From positions 806,001-870,000 of the forward strand of contig CAWHVG010000003.1 in NCBI GenBank assembly GCA_963832725.1: 64,000 nucleotides of DNA, written 5' to 3'. The first letter of the stretch is position 1, and the number at the start of each line of letters is the position of its first letter. The stretch comes from JAEZBP01 sp963832725. Its GTDB lineage: Bacteria > Myxococcota_A > Polyangia > Polyangiales > Sandaracinaceae. Position numbers and translations under genes: made by a program. The notes under the pieces are model-generated. The model made no database searches and had not been told where the DNA came from. It saw only the letters and a program-made list of their open reading frames with translations. This document shows, in pieces, positions 57,556 through 64,000 of this stretch.

Positions 57556-58533
57556 TCACCCCGACTCGGTCAGCCGCAGCGCCAGGTCCAGGGCGGCGCC
57601 CATCCCCGAGGCGTCCGCCGTGCCCGCTTCGGCGGCGTCGTAGGCGACCCCGTGGTCGACGCTGGTCCGCACGAAGGGCAACCCCCAGGTGACGTTCACC
57701 GCCGCGCCCCAGTCGAGGAGCTTGGACGCGATCGTCGCCTGGTCGTGGAACATCGCCACCACGCCCTCCACGTCGCCGGCCGCGGCGCGGCGGAGGGCCG
57801 TCTCGGCGCCGAGCGGGCCCTCGAGGACGACCGAAGACAGCCCCGCCCGCGCTCGCTCGACCGCCGGCTCGATCCGCACCCGCTCCTCGTCGCCGAAGAG
57901 CCCCTCCTCGCCGGCGTGCGGGTTCAGACCGCTGACCGCGATGCGGAGCGAGCCTGGGTGCAAGCGCGAGAGCGCGTCGGCGAGGTGCCCGATGGCACGT
58001 TCCACCCTTTCGGGTGTGATCGCATCGGGCACGTCGCGCAGCGCCAGGTGCGTCGTCGCCAGCGCCACCGAGAGCCGCGGGCCCAGGAACATCATGGTGA
58101 CCGCGTCGGCCGCTAGGCCCGCGCGCCGCGCGAGGTGCTCGGTCTGGCCGGTGAAGGGCACGCCGCTCCGCTCCACCGCGGCCTTGCTGGTCGGGGCCGT
58201 GACCACCGCGCGGCCGCGCCCCGCCAGCGCGCGATCGATGGCCGCGTCGAGCGCCGCGAGCTGGGCCCGACCTCCTTCGGCGGACGGAGCGCGGGCGGCG
58301 ATCACCGCCTCGTCGACCTCGCCCACGTCGACGATGGAGAGGCCGGATGGGGCCTCGACGTCCGGCGCGAGGAGCGCGAGCGAGGGCGCTTCGCGGGACA
58401 GCATCGACGCCAGCCGGCGCCCGTCGCCGAAGAGGACGATCCGGGCTCGTTCGGCGCGCGCGGCGGCCGCGCGGACGGCGACCTCGGGGCCGATCCCCGC
58501 CGGATCCCCGGTCGATACGAGCAGCGGGCTCAT
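57556..58533 (-). CDS. pdxA: 4-hydroxythreonine-4-phosphate dehydrogenase
   Basis: 325 residues from ATG 58533. Signature parts: GDPAGIGPEVA near the N-terminus, TAPTSKAAVE, FTGQTEHLARR, SGLNPHAGEEGLFG and FHDQATIASKLLDWG, then VTWGLPFVRTSVDHGVAYD with metal-binding His. The enzyme oxidises 4-phosphohydroxy-L-threonine in the DXP-dependent pyridoxal phosphate pathway. Its ATG overlaps the stop of the upstream regulator gene by 4 bases. The two PLP aminotransferases in this window need its product, but there is no sign of shared regulation. Confidence 0.95.
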   Translation of the reverse strand: MSPLLVSTGDPAGIGPEVAVRAAAARAERARIVLFGDGRRLASMLSREAPSLALLAPDVEAPSGLSIVDVGEVDEAVIAARAPSAEGGRAQLAALDAAIDRALAGRGRAVVTAPTSKAAVERSGVPFTGQTEHLARRAGLAADAVTMMFLGPRLSVALATTHLALRDVPDAITPERVERAIGHLADALSRLHPGSLRIAVSGLNPHAGEEGLFGDEERVRIEPAVERARAGLSSVVLEGPLGAETALRRAAAGDVEGVVAMFHDQATIASKLLDWGAAVNVTWGLPFVRTSVDHGVAYDAAEAGTADASGMGAALDLALRLTESG

Positions 58534-59207
58534 GGCGCTTTCAGCTTGTACCCGACGCCGCGCATCGTCTCGATGGGCACGTTGTCTTTGCCCAACTTCA
58601 TCCGCAGGCGGCGGACGTGGATGTCGACCGTCCGACTGCCGCCGTAGTAGGTCACGCCCCACACGCGCTCGAGGAGCTGCTGGCGGCTGAAGACCCGGCC
58701 GCGGTTCTGGGCCAGGAACTTCAGGAGCGCGAACTCCTGATGGGTGAGCGTGACCGAGCGGCCGTCCACGGTCACCTCGTGGGCGGCCAGGTCGAGCATC
58801 AGGGCGCCGAGCTTGATCCGTTCGCCGCTCTCGAAGTCGCTCCGCTTCCACTCCGCGCGGCGGACCCGCACGTAGAGCTCCACCGGCACGTAGGGGACGA
58901 GGATGATGTCGTCGAAGGCATCCGCCGGCTGAATGCGCTGGAGAGCCGAGACCGTGACGGCGACCAGGATGGGCACCTCCGCCAGCGGGGCCGCCGCCCG
59001 GAGGCGGATCAGGGCGGCGCGGGCGGCGTCGACCTGGTCGAGCGCTTCCACGACCACGGCGGTCGGCGGGTCCTCGGCCAGGTGCGGCGTGTCGAGCCGA
59101 TCCCACAGGTCGGCCGTCTCGACGCGGCAGCCGAGCTCACGAAGGGTCGCCGCTCCACCTTCGGCCCGGTCCACGACCTGCGGCGCCCCGACGACGAGGA
59201 TCCACAC
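58530..59207 (-). CDS. Atypical OmpR/PhoB-type regulator with degenerate receiver
   Basis: 225 residues. The N-terminal domain keeps a receiver-like fold pattern (ILVVGAP, then PPTAVVVEALDQVD) but lacks the acidic pair, has Glu at about 54 where the phospho-Asp normally is, and lacks the conserved Lys near VPYVPVEL. The C-terminal winged helix is complete (KLGALMLDLAAHEVTVDGRS, LTHQEFALLKFLAQNRGRVF, VDIHVRRLRMKLGK, IETMRGVGYKLKAP). It should bind DNA without normal phosphorylation. Overlap with pdxA places both in one operon. The region upstream (59208-59883) holds palindromes that might be its sites. Confidence 0.9.
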   Translation of the reverse strand: MWILVVGAPQVVDRAEGGAATLRELGCRVETADLWDRLDTPHLAEDPPTAVVVEALDQVDAARAALIRLRAAAPLAEVPILVAVTVSALQRIQPADAFDDIILVPYVPVELYVRVRRAEWKRSDFESGERIKLGALMLDLAAHEVTVDGRSVTLTHQEFALLKFLAQNRGRVFSRQQLLERVWGVTYYGGSRTVDIHVRRLRMKLGKDNVPIETMRGVGYKLKAP

Positions 59208-59883
59208 GGGTCAGCTCCCAGCTCGGGATGTGCCCGGCGGAGATCGAAGCGCCGTCCTCGGCCCGCGGGTCAGCCCCCTCCCGACGCGCTTCGGGGAGGG
59301 CACCCATCCGCGGTCGAGCCCGTCGCGCTCTCCGCTCGCCCAACGGATCGCTGCGCTAGAGCCCCGATCCGTTCGGAGAGCCGAGAAAGCCAGGAGCGCG
59401 ACGGGGCTCAGCCGTGGTTCGGGCCGACGGGACGATGCCATTGCATCGTCGAGGAGGCAGGGGCTGCGGATGGGCCCCGTCCCGCCCCGGATTTCCCGTG
59501 GTTTCGAATGAACCGCTGCTCTAGGAGCTTGATTCACGACCCCTCCCGTCGCCCCCGCGGCGGAACGTACCCGCCTTCCGCCCGTTCGCTCGTCGGAAAT
59601 GCTTCAGCATTTCCTCCTGGCGTCCGAACGAGATTCGGACGCTTTGCGCTCGCCGGAGCTCGGTCCGGGGTAGCGAATCCAGCTCCTGGGCGTTCGGTGA
59701 TCCATCGCGTCTGACGCAGCGCGCCACACTAGCTTCGGGCCCCACCCTGCGCAAACGGTGAGGCGAGACGCCGCGGCGCCGCCGCGCTTGACCCGGCTGG
59801 CGCGTCATGGCTTCATCGGGGGCCGCCGACGAACCTTCGGGCGGACAGGAACGCCGTTGCCTTCGAAGAGCTGGAGACTCGTA
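59208..59883. promoter_or_regulatory. Divergent intergenic region with two palindromes
   Basis: No gene is convincing in these 676 bases. Two near-perfect palindromes lie close together: GGAAATGCT-TC-AGCATTTCC (59595-59614) and GTCCGAA-CGAGA-TTCGGAC (59622-59640). They are central to the gap between the regulator gene and the GAF protein gene and could bind a dimeric regulator or form hairpins in a leader. The rest is GC-rich with no clear promoter. Confidence 0.5.
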
Positions 59884-62265
59884 GTGACCGAGCTCGGCGG
59901 CACCGCGCCGCTCTCGGAGGCTCGCGTGGACGCCGGCAACTGGATGACCGCGCTCACGCTCGCCCGGAAGTCCATCGGCGAGTCGGGCGGAGTGCCGCCG
60001 GGTGCGAGCTGCTCGGTCTCCCCCGAAGGCACGGTGACCATCCACGACGCGCTGGCGCGCAAGACCTACTCGCTCTCGCCCAACGAAGGCGGCGCCGCTC
60101 CCGCGGAGCCCACTGCCGTCCCTCGGCCAAATGGGAGCGCCACGCCCAAGCGCAAGACGAGCCCCAAGCACACCGTCGCATACGACGCCAAGGACCTCGG
60201 CCTCCCACCCGCCGGCGGAAGCGCGGACGCCGCTCCCGCAGCCAGCCCCGCGAGGAGCCCCAAGCACACCGTCGCATACGACGCCAAGGACCTCGGCCTC
60301 CCACCCGCCGGCGGAAGCGCAGACGCCGCTCCCGCAGCCAGCCCCGCGAGGAGCCCCAAGCACACCGTCGCATACGACGCCAAGGACCTCGGCCTCCCAC
60401 CCGCCGGCGGAAGCGCAGACGCCGTTCCCGCAGCCAGCCCCGCGAGGAGCCCCAAGCACACCGTCGCATACGACGCCAAGGACCTCGGCCTCGCACCCGC
60501 CGGCGGGAGCGCAGACGCCGCTCCGGCGGCGCAGACGCCGGTGAAAAGCCCCAAGCACACCATCGCATACGATGCCAAGGACCTCGGCATCGCGGCGGGC
60601 GGGGCGAACGGCAGCCGGCCGGTTGGAGCGGAGTCCCACGTGGAACGGGAGACCAGACAGAACGAGCGCCCCGATGGACCGAGCTGGGAGCTGCTCCACT
60701 CGCGCGACGAGGAGCCCACCAAAGACTCTCCGCTCGTCTACCGCGAGCGCACCTACGTCGTCCGGGGCGACACCAACCCGGCCATCGTCGAGGCGATTCT
60801 GAGCGCTCGTTTCGAGGAGCTCCGCGAGGAGCTGTCGGATCGGCCGAAGGGCAAGCTCGTCAACATGGCGGTCTTCGACCATCGCTGGGACGAGCGTCCC
60901 CGACGACCGCCGCTTCTGACGCTGCAATGGAAGGACTGGCGCGGGGAGCCTCTCCTCGCGGCCCCGGGCCGCCCTGCGGCGGCGGTGTCCCAGCCGCCGC
61001 CTCAATCCGCGGTCTCGCAGCCTCCCCCGGCATCGCAGCCCGCACCTGCGCCCACCGTCTCGCAGCCATCCGCGGCATCGAAGCCACCGCCCGCGGCGCC
61101 CGTCTCCCAGCCCCCCGCGAACGCGCGGCCGGTATCCCAGCATCCTGCGGCATCGCAGCCGCCGCCGGCGCAACCGCTCGCGCAGCAGGCCGCGCCCCCC
61201 GTCTCCCAGGTGGCATCGCAGCCGCCCGCGCCTCCAGTCTCGCAGCCGCCCGCGCCTCCGGTCTCGCAGCCTCCGGCATCGCAACCGCAGGCCGCGGTAT
61301 CTCAGCCGCCGCCTGCGCCGCTCTCCCAGCGCCCCGCGCCGCCCGTCTCGCAGCCCCCCGCGAACGCGCGGCCGGTATCCCAGCCTCCTGCGGCATCGCA
61401 GCCGCCCGCTCCGCCGTCGCAACCGGTCGTCGCGCCGCCGCCCTCGCAGCCACCCGCCGCGTCGCCGCCCTCGCAGCCGCCCGCAGCGTCGCAGCCACCC
61501 GCTCCGCCGTCGCAACCGGTCGTCGCGCCGCCGCCCTCGCAGCCGCCCGCCGCGTCGCAGCCGCCGCCCGCGCCCGCCGCGTCGCAGCCGCCGCCCGCAG
61601 GCCCCGCGTCCCAGCCGCCCGCTCAGGTCGCGCCCTCGCAGCCTCCCGCGCAACCCGCGATCGCATCGCCCACTCCGTCATCGCCACCTCCGCCGGACGA
61701 CAATCTCAATCTCGCGTTCACGGACGACGTGGTGCACTCCGGCCCGGACGATCGGCTCGCGGCGGCGTTCGAGGGGTTGCAGGATCTCTTCTTCCTGACG
61801 ACCCCGGTGGACGGGTTGGACTTCGTCGTCCGCTTGCTCGAGGACTTGGTGCCCAGCGAGGCGATCAGCGCCTGCCTGTACGACATCAACACCGACGAGC
61901 TCCGCTTCGTCGCGCTGAGCGGTCCCGGCGCCGAGGAACGCCAGGGCGACGCGGTGCCGCGGCGGGCCGGTCTCATCGGCATCGGTGCCCTCACGCCCGG
62001 CGACGCCGTCCTCTTCGAGAACGTCCCCGGCGACCCGCGCTTCAATCCGGGGGTCGACGGTCGGCTCGGCGTCGATCCCGAGACGATGGCCGTGTGCTCC
62101 GTGGCTCATGGAGGTCGCCTCCTCGGGCTGCTGCAGCTCGTGAACCGGACCGGTCAGGCCCAGTTCAGCGGCGCCGACGCAAACCTGCTGACCTACGTGT
62201 CGGGCAAGCTGGGCGAGTTCCTCCAGGAAGCTCGCATGCGCCCGCAGGATCGCCAGGAGCTCTGA
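59884..62265 (+). CDS. Repeat-rich protein with C-terminal GAF domain
   Basis: 793 residues from GTG 59884, with GGAG 7 bases upstream; the frame before it lacks protein character. A short N-terminal domain (about 1-85: EARVDAGNWMTALTLARKSIGE, then TVTIHDALARKTYSL) is repeated in style in no known family. It is followed by five 32-33-residue repeats with the motif PKHTVAYDAKDLGL (about 90-245), a domain at about 260-355 (SPLVYRERTYVVRGDTNPAIVE), a long Ser-Gln-Pro-Pro repeat region (about 365-600), and a GAF-like domain (about 625-785: ISACLYDINTDELRFVALSG, VCSVAHGGRLLGLLQLVNRT). It probably senses a small ligand; the output is unknown. Confidence 0.88.
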   Translation: MTELGGTAPLSEARVDAGNWMTALTLARKSIGESGGVPPGASCSVSPEGTVTIHDALARKTYSLSPNEGGAAPAEPTAVPRPNGSATPKRKTSPKHTVAYDAKDLGLPPAGGSADAAPAASPARSPKHTVAYDAKDLGLPPAGGSADAAPAASPARSPKHTVAYDAKDLGLPPAGGSADAVPAASPARSPKHTVAYDAKDLGLAPAGGSADAAPAAQTPVKSPKHTIAYDAKDLGIAAGGANGSRPVGAESHVERETRQNERPDGPSWELLHSRDEEPTKDSPLVYRERTYVVRGDTNPAIVEAILSARFEELREELSDRPKGKLVNMAVFDHRWDERPRRPPLLTLQWKDWRGEPLLAAPGRPAAAVSQPPPQSAVSQPPPASQPAPAPTVSQPSAASKPPPAAPVSQPPANARPVSQHPAASQPPPAQPLAQQAAPPVSQVASQPPAPPVSQPPAPPVSQPPASQPQAAVSQPPPAPLSQRPAPPVSQPPANARPVSQPPAASQPPAPPSQPVVAPPPSQPPAASPPSQPPAASQPPAPPSQPVVAPPPSQPPAASQPPPAPAASQPPPAGPASQPPAQVAPSQPPAQPAIASPTPSSPPPPDDNLNLAFTDDVVHSGPDDRLAAAFEGLQDLFFLTTPVDGLDFVVRLLEDLVPSEAISACLYDINTDELRFVALSGPGAEERQGDAVPRRAGLIGIGALTPGDAVLFENVPGDPRFNPGVDGRLGVDPETMAVCSVAHGGRLLGLLQLVNRTGQAQFSGADANLLTYVSGKLGEFLQEARMRPQDRQEL
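60160..60640 (+). repeat. Five in-frame 96-base tandem repeats in the GAF protein gene
   Basis: Units begin AGCCCCAAGCACACC at 60160, 60256, 60352, 60448 and 60547. The spacing is 96, 96, 96 and 99 bases, so the frame is kept. The first four units are nearly identical; the fifth has diverged (HTIAYDAKDLGI). This is a young array. Confidence 0.9.
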
Positions 62266-62356
62266 CCCCGCCTCGCCGGCGGCGGAGCGAGTCGTCGCCG
62301 CTCGCGCAGCGGCCCGGGCGCGCAACGATTCAGGAGCGGCCGGAGCCGCTGGGCGA

Positions 62357-62536
62357 TGCGCGAGCAGCCCGCGGGCTCCGTGCTGCGCGAGCAGCCCGCG
62401 GGCTCCGTGCTGCGCGAGCAGCCCGCGGGCTCCGTGCTGCGCGAGCAGCCCGCAGACTCCGTGCTGCGCGAGCAGCCCGCGGGCTCCGTGCTGCGCGAGC
62501 AGCCCGCGGACTCAGTGCTGCGCGAGCAGCCCGCGG
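62357..62536. repeat. Seven 27-base tandem repeats at the end of the TlpA-like gene
   Basis: GCGCGAGCAGCCCGCGG recurs at 62358, 62385, 62412, 62439, 62466, 62493 and 62520, each unit closing CTCCGTGCT or a variant (CTCAGTGCT for the copy at the stop). The copy at 62520 and part of the previous one lie inside the coding end; the stop TGA (62512-62514) is in a unit with a changed base. The remaining copies extend past the gene toward the GAF protein gene. Confidence 0.9.
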
Positions 62537-63057
62537 ACCTCGCTCTCGAGCGCGCGGGCGTCACCCGATCGGTAGCCCGCGTGCACGAAGCGCACGACGC
62601 CGTTGCGGTCGACCAGGTAGCTGGACGGCATCCGGGGCGGGCTGAAGCGACCGGCCACCGCGTGCGACGCGTCGTGGACGACAGGGAAGCTGACGTGATG
62701 ACGTCCCAGAAACTGCCGCACGTTCGAGACGTTGCGGTCCTGCGAGACGCCCAGCACCGTGAACCCCTGGCTCGCGTACTGCGTGTGGAGCCCCTCGAGC
62801 ACCGGCATCTCGGCCGCACAGGGCTCACACCACGACGCCCAGAAGTCGACCAGCACGACCTTGCCTCGCAGGCTCCCCATCGTGACGCGATGACCGCTGA
62901 GGTCCTCGAGCCCGATCTCCGGCGCGCGCGCACCGGGGCGGAGCGCCAGCGCCGTCGTGGTGATCAAACAGAGCGCGATCACGACCGGTACCGCGCGGCC
63001 CATCCTTCGTCCCCAGGTCATCGTCCCGTCCGACGTGGAGGCTGCGGGTTCATTCAC
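62512..63057 (-). CDS. TlpA-like periplasmic thioredoxin
   Basis: 181 residues. An N-terminal membrane anchor (AVPVVIALCLITTTALAL) is followed by a thioredoxin fold with the redox motif CEPC (C77, C80) in VLVDFWASWCEPCAAEMPVL, a cis-Pro region SPPRMPSSYLVDRNG and a C-terminal helix ending GLLAQH. TlpA/ResA proteins reduce disulfides of periplasmic partners, often for cytochrome c or cell-wall maturation. The start overlaps the upstream gene's stop by 4 bases (ATGA), so it is made with the DsbA-like lipoprotein. The 3' end lies in a tandem repeat. Confidence 0.92.
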   Translation of the reverse strand: MNEPAASTSDGTMTWGRRMGRAVPVVIALCLITTTALALRPGARAPEIGLEDLSGHRVTMGSLRGKVVLVDFWASWCEPCAAEMPVLEGLHTQYASQGFTVLGVSQDRNVSNVRQFLGRHHVSFPVVHDASHAVAGRFSPPRMPSSYLVDRNGVVRFVHAGYRSGDARALESEVRGLLAQH

Positions 63058-63953
63058 TGGTCGAGCTCCTCACGAATGTAGGCCGGAAGCGCGCTCGGCG
63101 GCTCACTGAAGCGCCGCCCGTCGATGAAGAAGGTGGGCGTGCCGTGGACGTCGACGCGATGTCCTTCCTCACGGTCCGCGTCGATCTTCTGCTGCGTTTC
63201 CGGCGACTCCATGTCCGCGTGGAAGCGCTCCATGTCCAGCCCGAGCTGCTCCGCGTAGCGATCGATGTCCTCGTCCTCGAGCTGCCGCTGATGCTCGAAG
63301 AGGAGGTCGTGCATCTCCCAGAACTTGCCCTGGTTTCCGGCCGCCACGGCCGCGCGGGCGGCGGTCATCGCGTGCGGGTGCCCGCTGAGAGGGAAGTTCT
63401 TGAACACCAGCCGGACTCGCCCCTCGAACTCGTTCAAGAGCTGCTGGACGATGGGGTGCGCGCGCCCGCAGTAGGGGCACTCGAAGTCGCTGAACTCGAC
63501 GACGGTGACCTGGGCCATGGGCGATCCGCGCGTGGGCGCCCCTTCGAGCTCGAGCTGCACCGACTCGTCACGCCCGTAGCGCGTGGCGTAGTGCTCTTCG
63601 ATCTCCTGGCGCTCGTAGCCCTCGGCGATCAGGCGGGCCAGGTAGCGCGCGGCCGGGACGCAGCGGTGACACCCTCGCTCCTCGGCGACGCAGCGACCCA
63701 CGTTCACGGGCTCGCCGCAGGGAGAGAGCAGGTCGTTGATCAGCTCCACCCACACGCGCTGCTCGGCGGTGGTCAGCTGCGAGGTGTCGACCGCCTCCAG
63801 GCTCTCGACGCGCGGCTGGGCGTGTTGCCCCTCGCCGGCAGCGTTCGTGTCCCCGTGACTGCCACCGCTGCAGCTCGCGCCGAGCGACATCAGCGCGAGC
63901 ACCGTCAGCGGGACCATGAGAAGCCTGGTGCGGGTCATGGGCTGGCGCACCAT
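63054..63953 (-). CDS. DsbA-family lipoprotein with CcmH-like N-terminal domain
   Basis: 299 residues from ATG 63953 (ATG 63938 is also possible). A lipoprotein-like signal ends GASC (Cys 28). Residues about 60-128 contain four Cys (79, 88, 95, 98) and the pattern ARLIAEGYERQEIEEHYATRYG, like the heme-handling CcmH/CycL domain. The rest is a DsbA/DsbG-type thioredoxin: CPYC at 159-162 in VVEFSDFECPYCGRAHP, then FKNFPLSGHPHAMTAARAAVAA and the cis-Pro GTPTFFIDG. It probably oxidises or isomerises thiols of exported proteins; the TlpA-like gene follows with a 4-base overlap. The fusion suggests c-type cytochrome maturation (inference). Confidence 0.9.
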   Translation of the reverse strand: MVRQPMTRTRLLMVPLTVLALMSLGASCSGGSHGDTNAAGEGQHAQPRVESLEAVDTSQLTTAEQRVWVELINDLLSPCGEPVNVGRCVAEERGCHRCVPAARYLARLIAEGYERQEIEEHYATRYGRDESVQLELEGAPTRGSPMAQVTVVEFSDFECPYCGRAHPIVQQLLNEFEGRVRLVFKNFPLSGHPHAMTAARAAVAAGNQGKFWEMHDLLFEHQRQLEDEDIDRYAEQLGLDMERFHADMESPETQQKIDADREEGHRVDVHGTPTFFIDGRRFSEPPSALPAYIREELDQ

Positions 63954-64000
63954 AGGAGTCACCCCCGGGGAAGTCAAGGCGGGTCGGCCGCCGATTTCCC

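Noticed and set aside
59521..61653. 710-codon minus-strand frame with Gly/Arg repeats
   Set aside because: Antisense of the Pro/Ser repeat gene; the repeats are a mirror of the real in-frame repeats.

Overview
The window is GC-rich, myxobacterium-type DNA. The closest match by style is a Myxococcota/Polyangia genome of the Sandaracinus kind. This rests on Cys-rich and Asp/Ala-rich lipoproteins, many TPR, PEGA, FHA and GAF proteins, an AgmX/PglI-type TonB-like tail, and long Pro/Ala-rich linkers. I name the group from these features, not from a database match. No rRNA, tRNA or CRISPR array was seen.

Layout. (1) 1-651: the start of a secreted Cys-rich lipoprotein that runs off the left edge. 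(2) 792-10455, + strand: an O-antigen/exopolysaccharide block with visibly lower GC. It holds a bifunctional FdtD-like acetyltransferase/ketoisomerase (frameshifted), an FdtB-like aminotransferase, an acyltransferase, a Wzx flippase, a GT2 glycosyltransferase, a methyltransferase, a glutamine amidotransferase (AsnB type) and a membrane protein. (3) 10357-13099, - strand: a GT4 glycosyltransferase, a PglD/NeuD-like acetyltransferase and a PglC-like priming transferase. (4) 13279-23631, + strand: UDP-sugar dehydrogenase, UDP-uronate epimerase, PglE-like aminotransferase, PglF-like dehydratase, a Wzy/WaaL-type polymerase-TPR protein (frameshifted) and a Wzc-type copolymerase/tyrosine kinase. Blocks 2-4 together look like one Wzx/Wzy pathway that could supply Fuc3NAc-like, diNAc-bacillosamine-like and uronic acid (possibly amidated) sugars. 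(5) 23632-25785: a dense field of GC-rich hairpin repeats carrying an intact IS4-family element (24195-25765) with inverted repeats and an 8-bp target duplication. (6) 25790-28528, - strand: Wza-like export lipoprotein, an outer-membrane beta-barrel protein (both frameshifted) and a secreted coiled-coil protein, with a good sigma-70-type promoter. (7) 28946-40566, - strand: a seven-gene envelope operon with an FHA/TonB-tail protein, an ExbB-like channel protein, a small secreted protein, a TPR lipoprotein, two very large secreted TPR proteins and a secreted coiled-coil/beta protein. It recalls the Glt/Agl (gliding) and Nfs (spore coat) trans-envelope machines of Myxococcus. (8) 40914-43045: a divergent ECF sigma factor and a zinc-finger anti-sigma factor with a TPR tail. 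(9) 43115-52834: mixed small genes, including Pro-rich and PEGA membrane proteins, a broken Cys-rich lipoprotein, a CheY-like protein, an SDR epimerase, an HDAC-family deacylase and an ATP-grasp protein. (10) 52947-63953: an acyl-CoA ligase, uvrA (frameshifted), pdxA, an atypical OmpR-type regulator, a repeat-rich GAF protein, and a TlpA/DsbA thiol-redox pair.

Two themes stand out. First, six genes, including the normally conserved uvrA, carry one to three small frameshifts, nine in all. Because uvrA is among them, sequence or assembly error is at least as likely as true decay. Second, a GC-rich hairpin repeat marks operon borders across the exopolysaccharide locus, and the IS element has landed inside one copy. 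The link between the exopolysaccharide export genes and the adjacent Glt/Nfs-like envelope operon is an inference from position and families.
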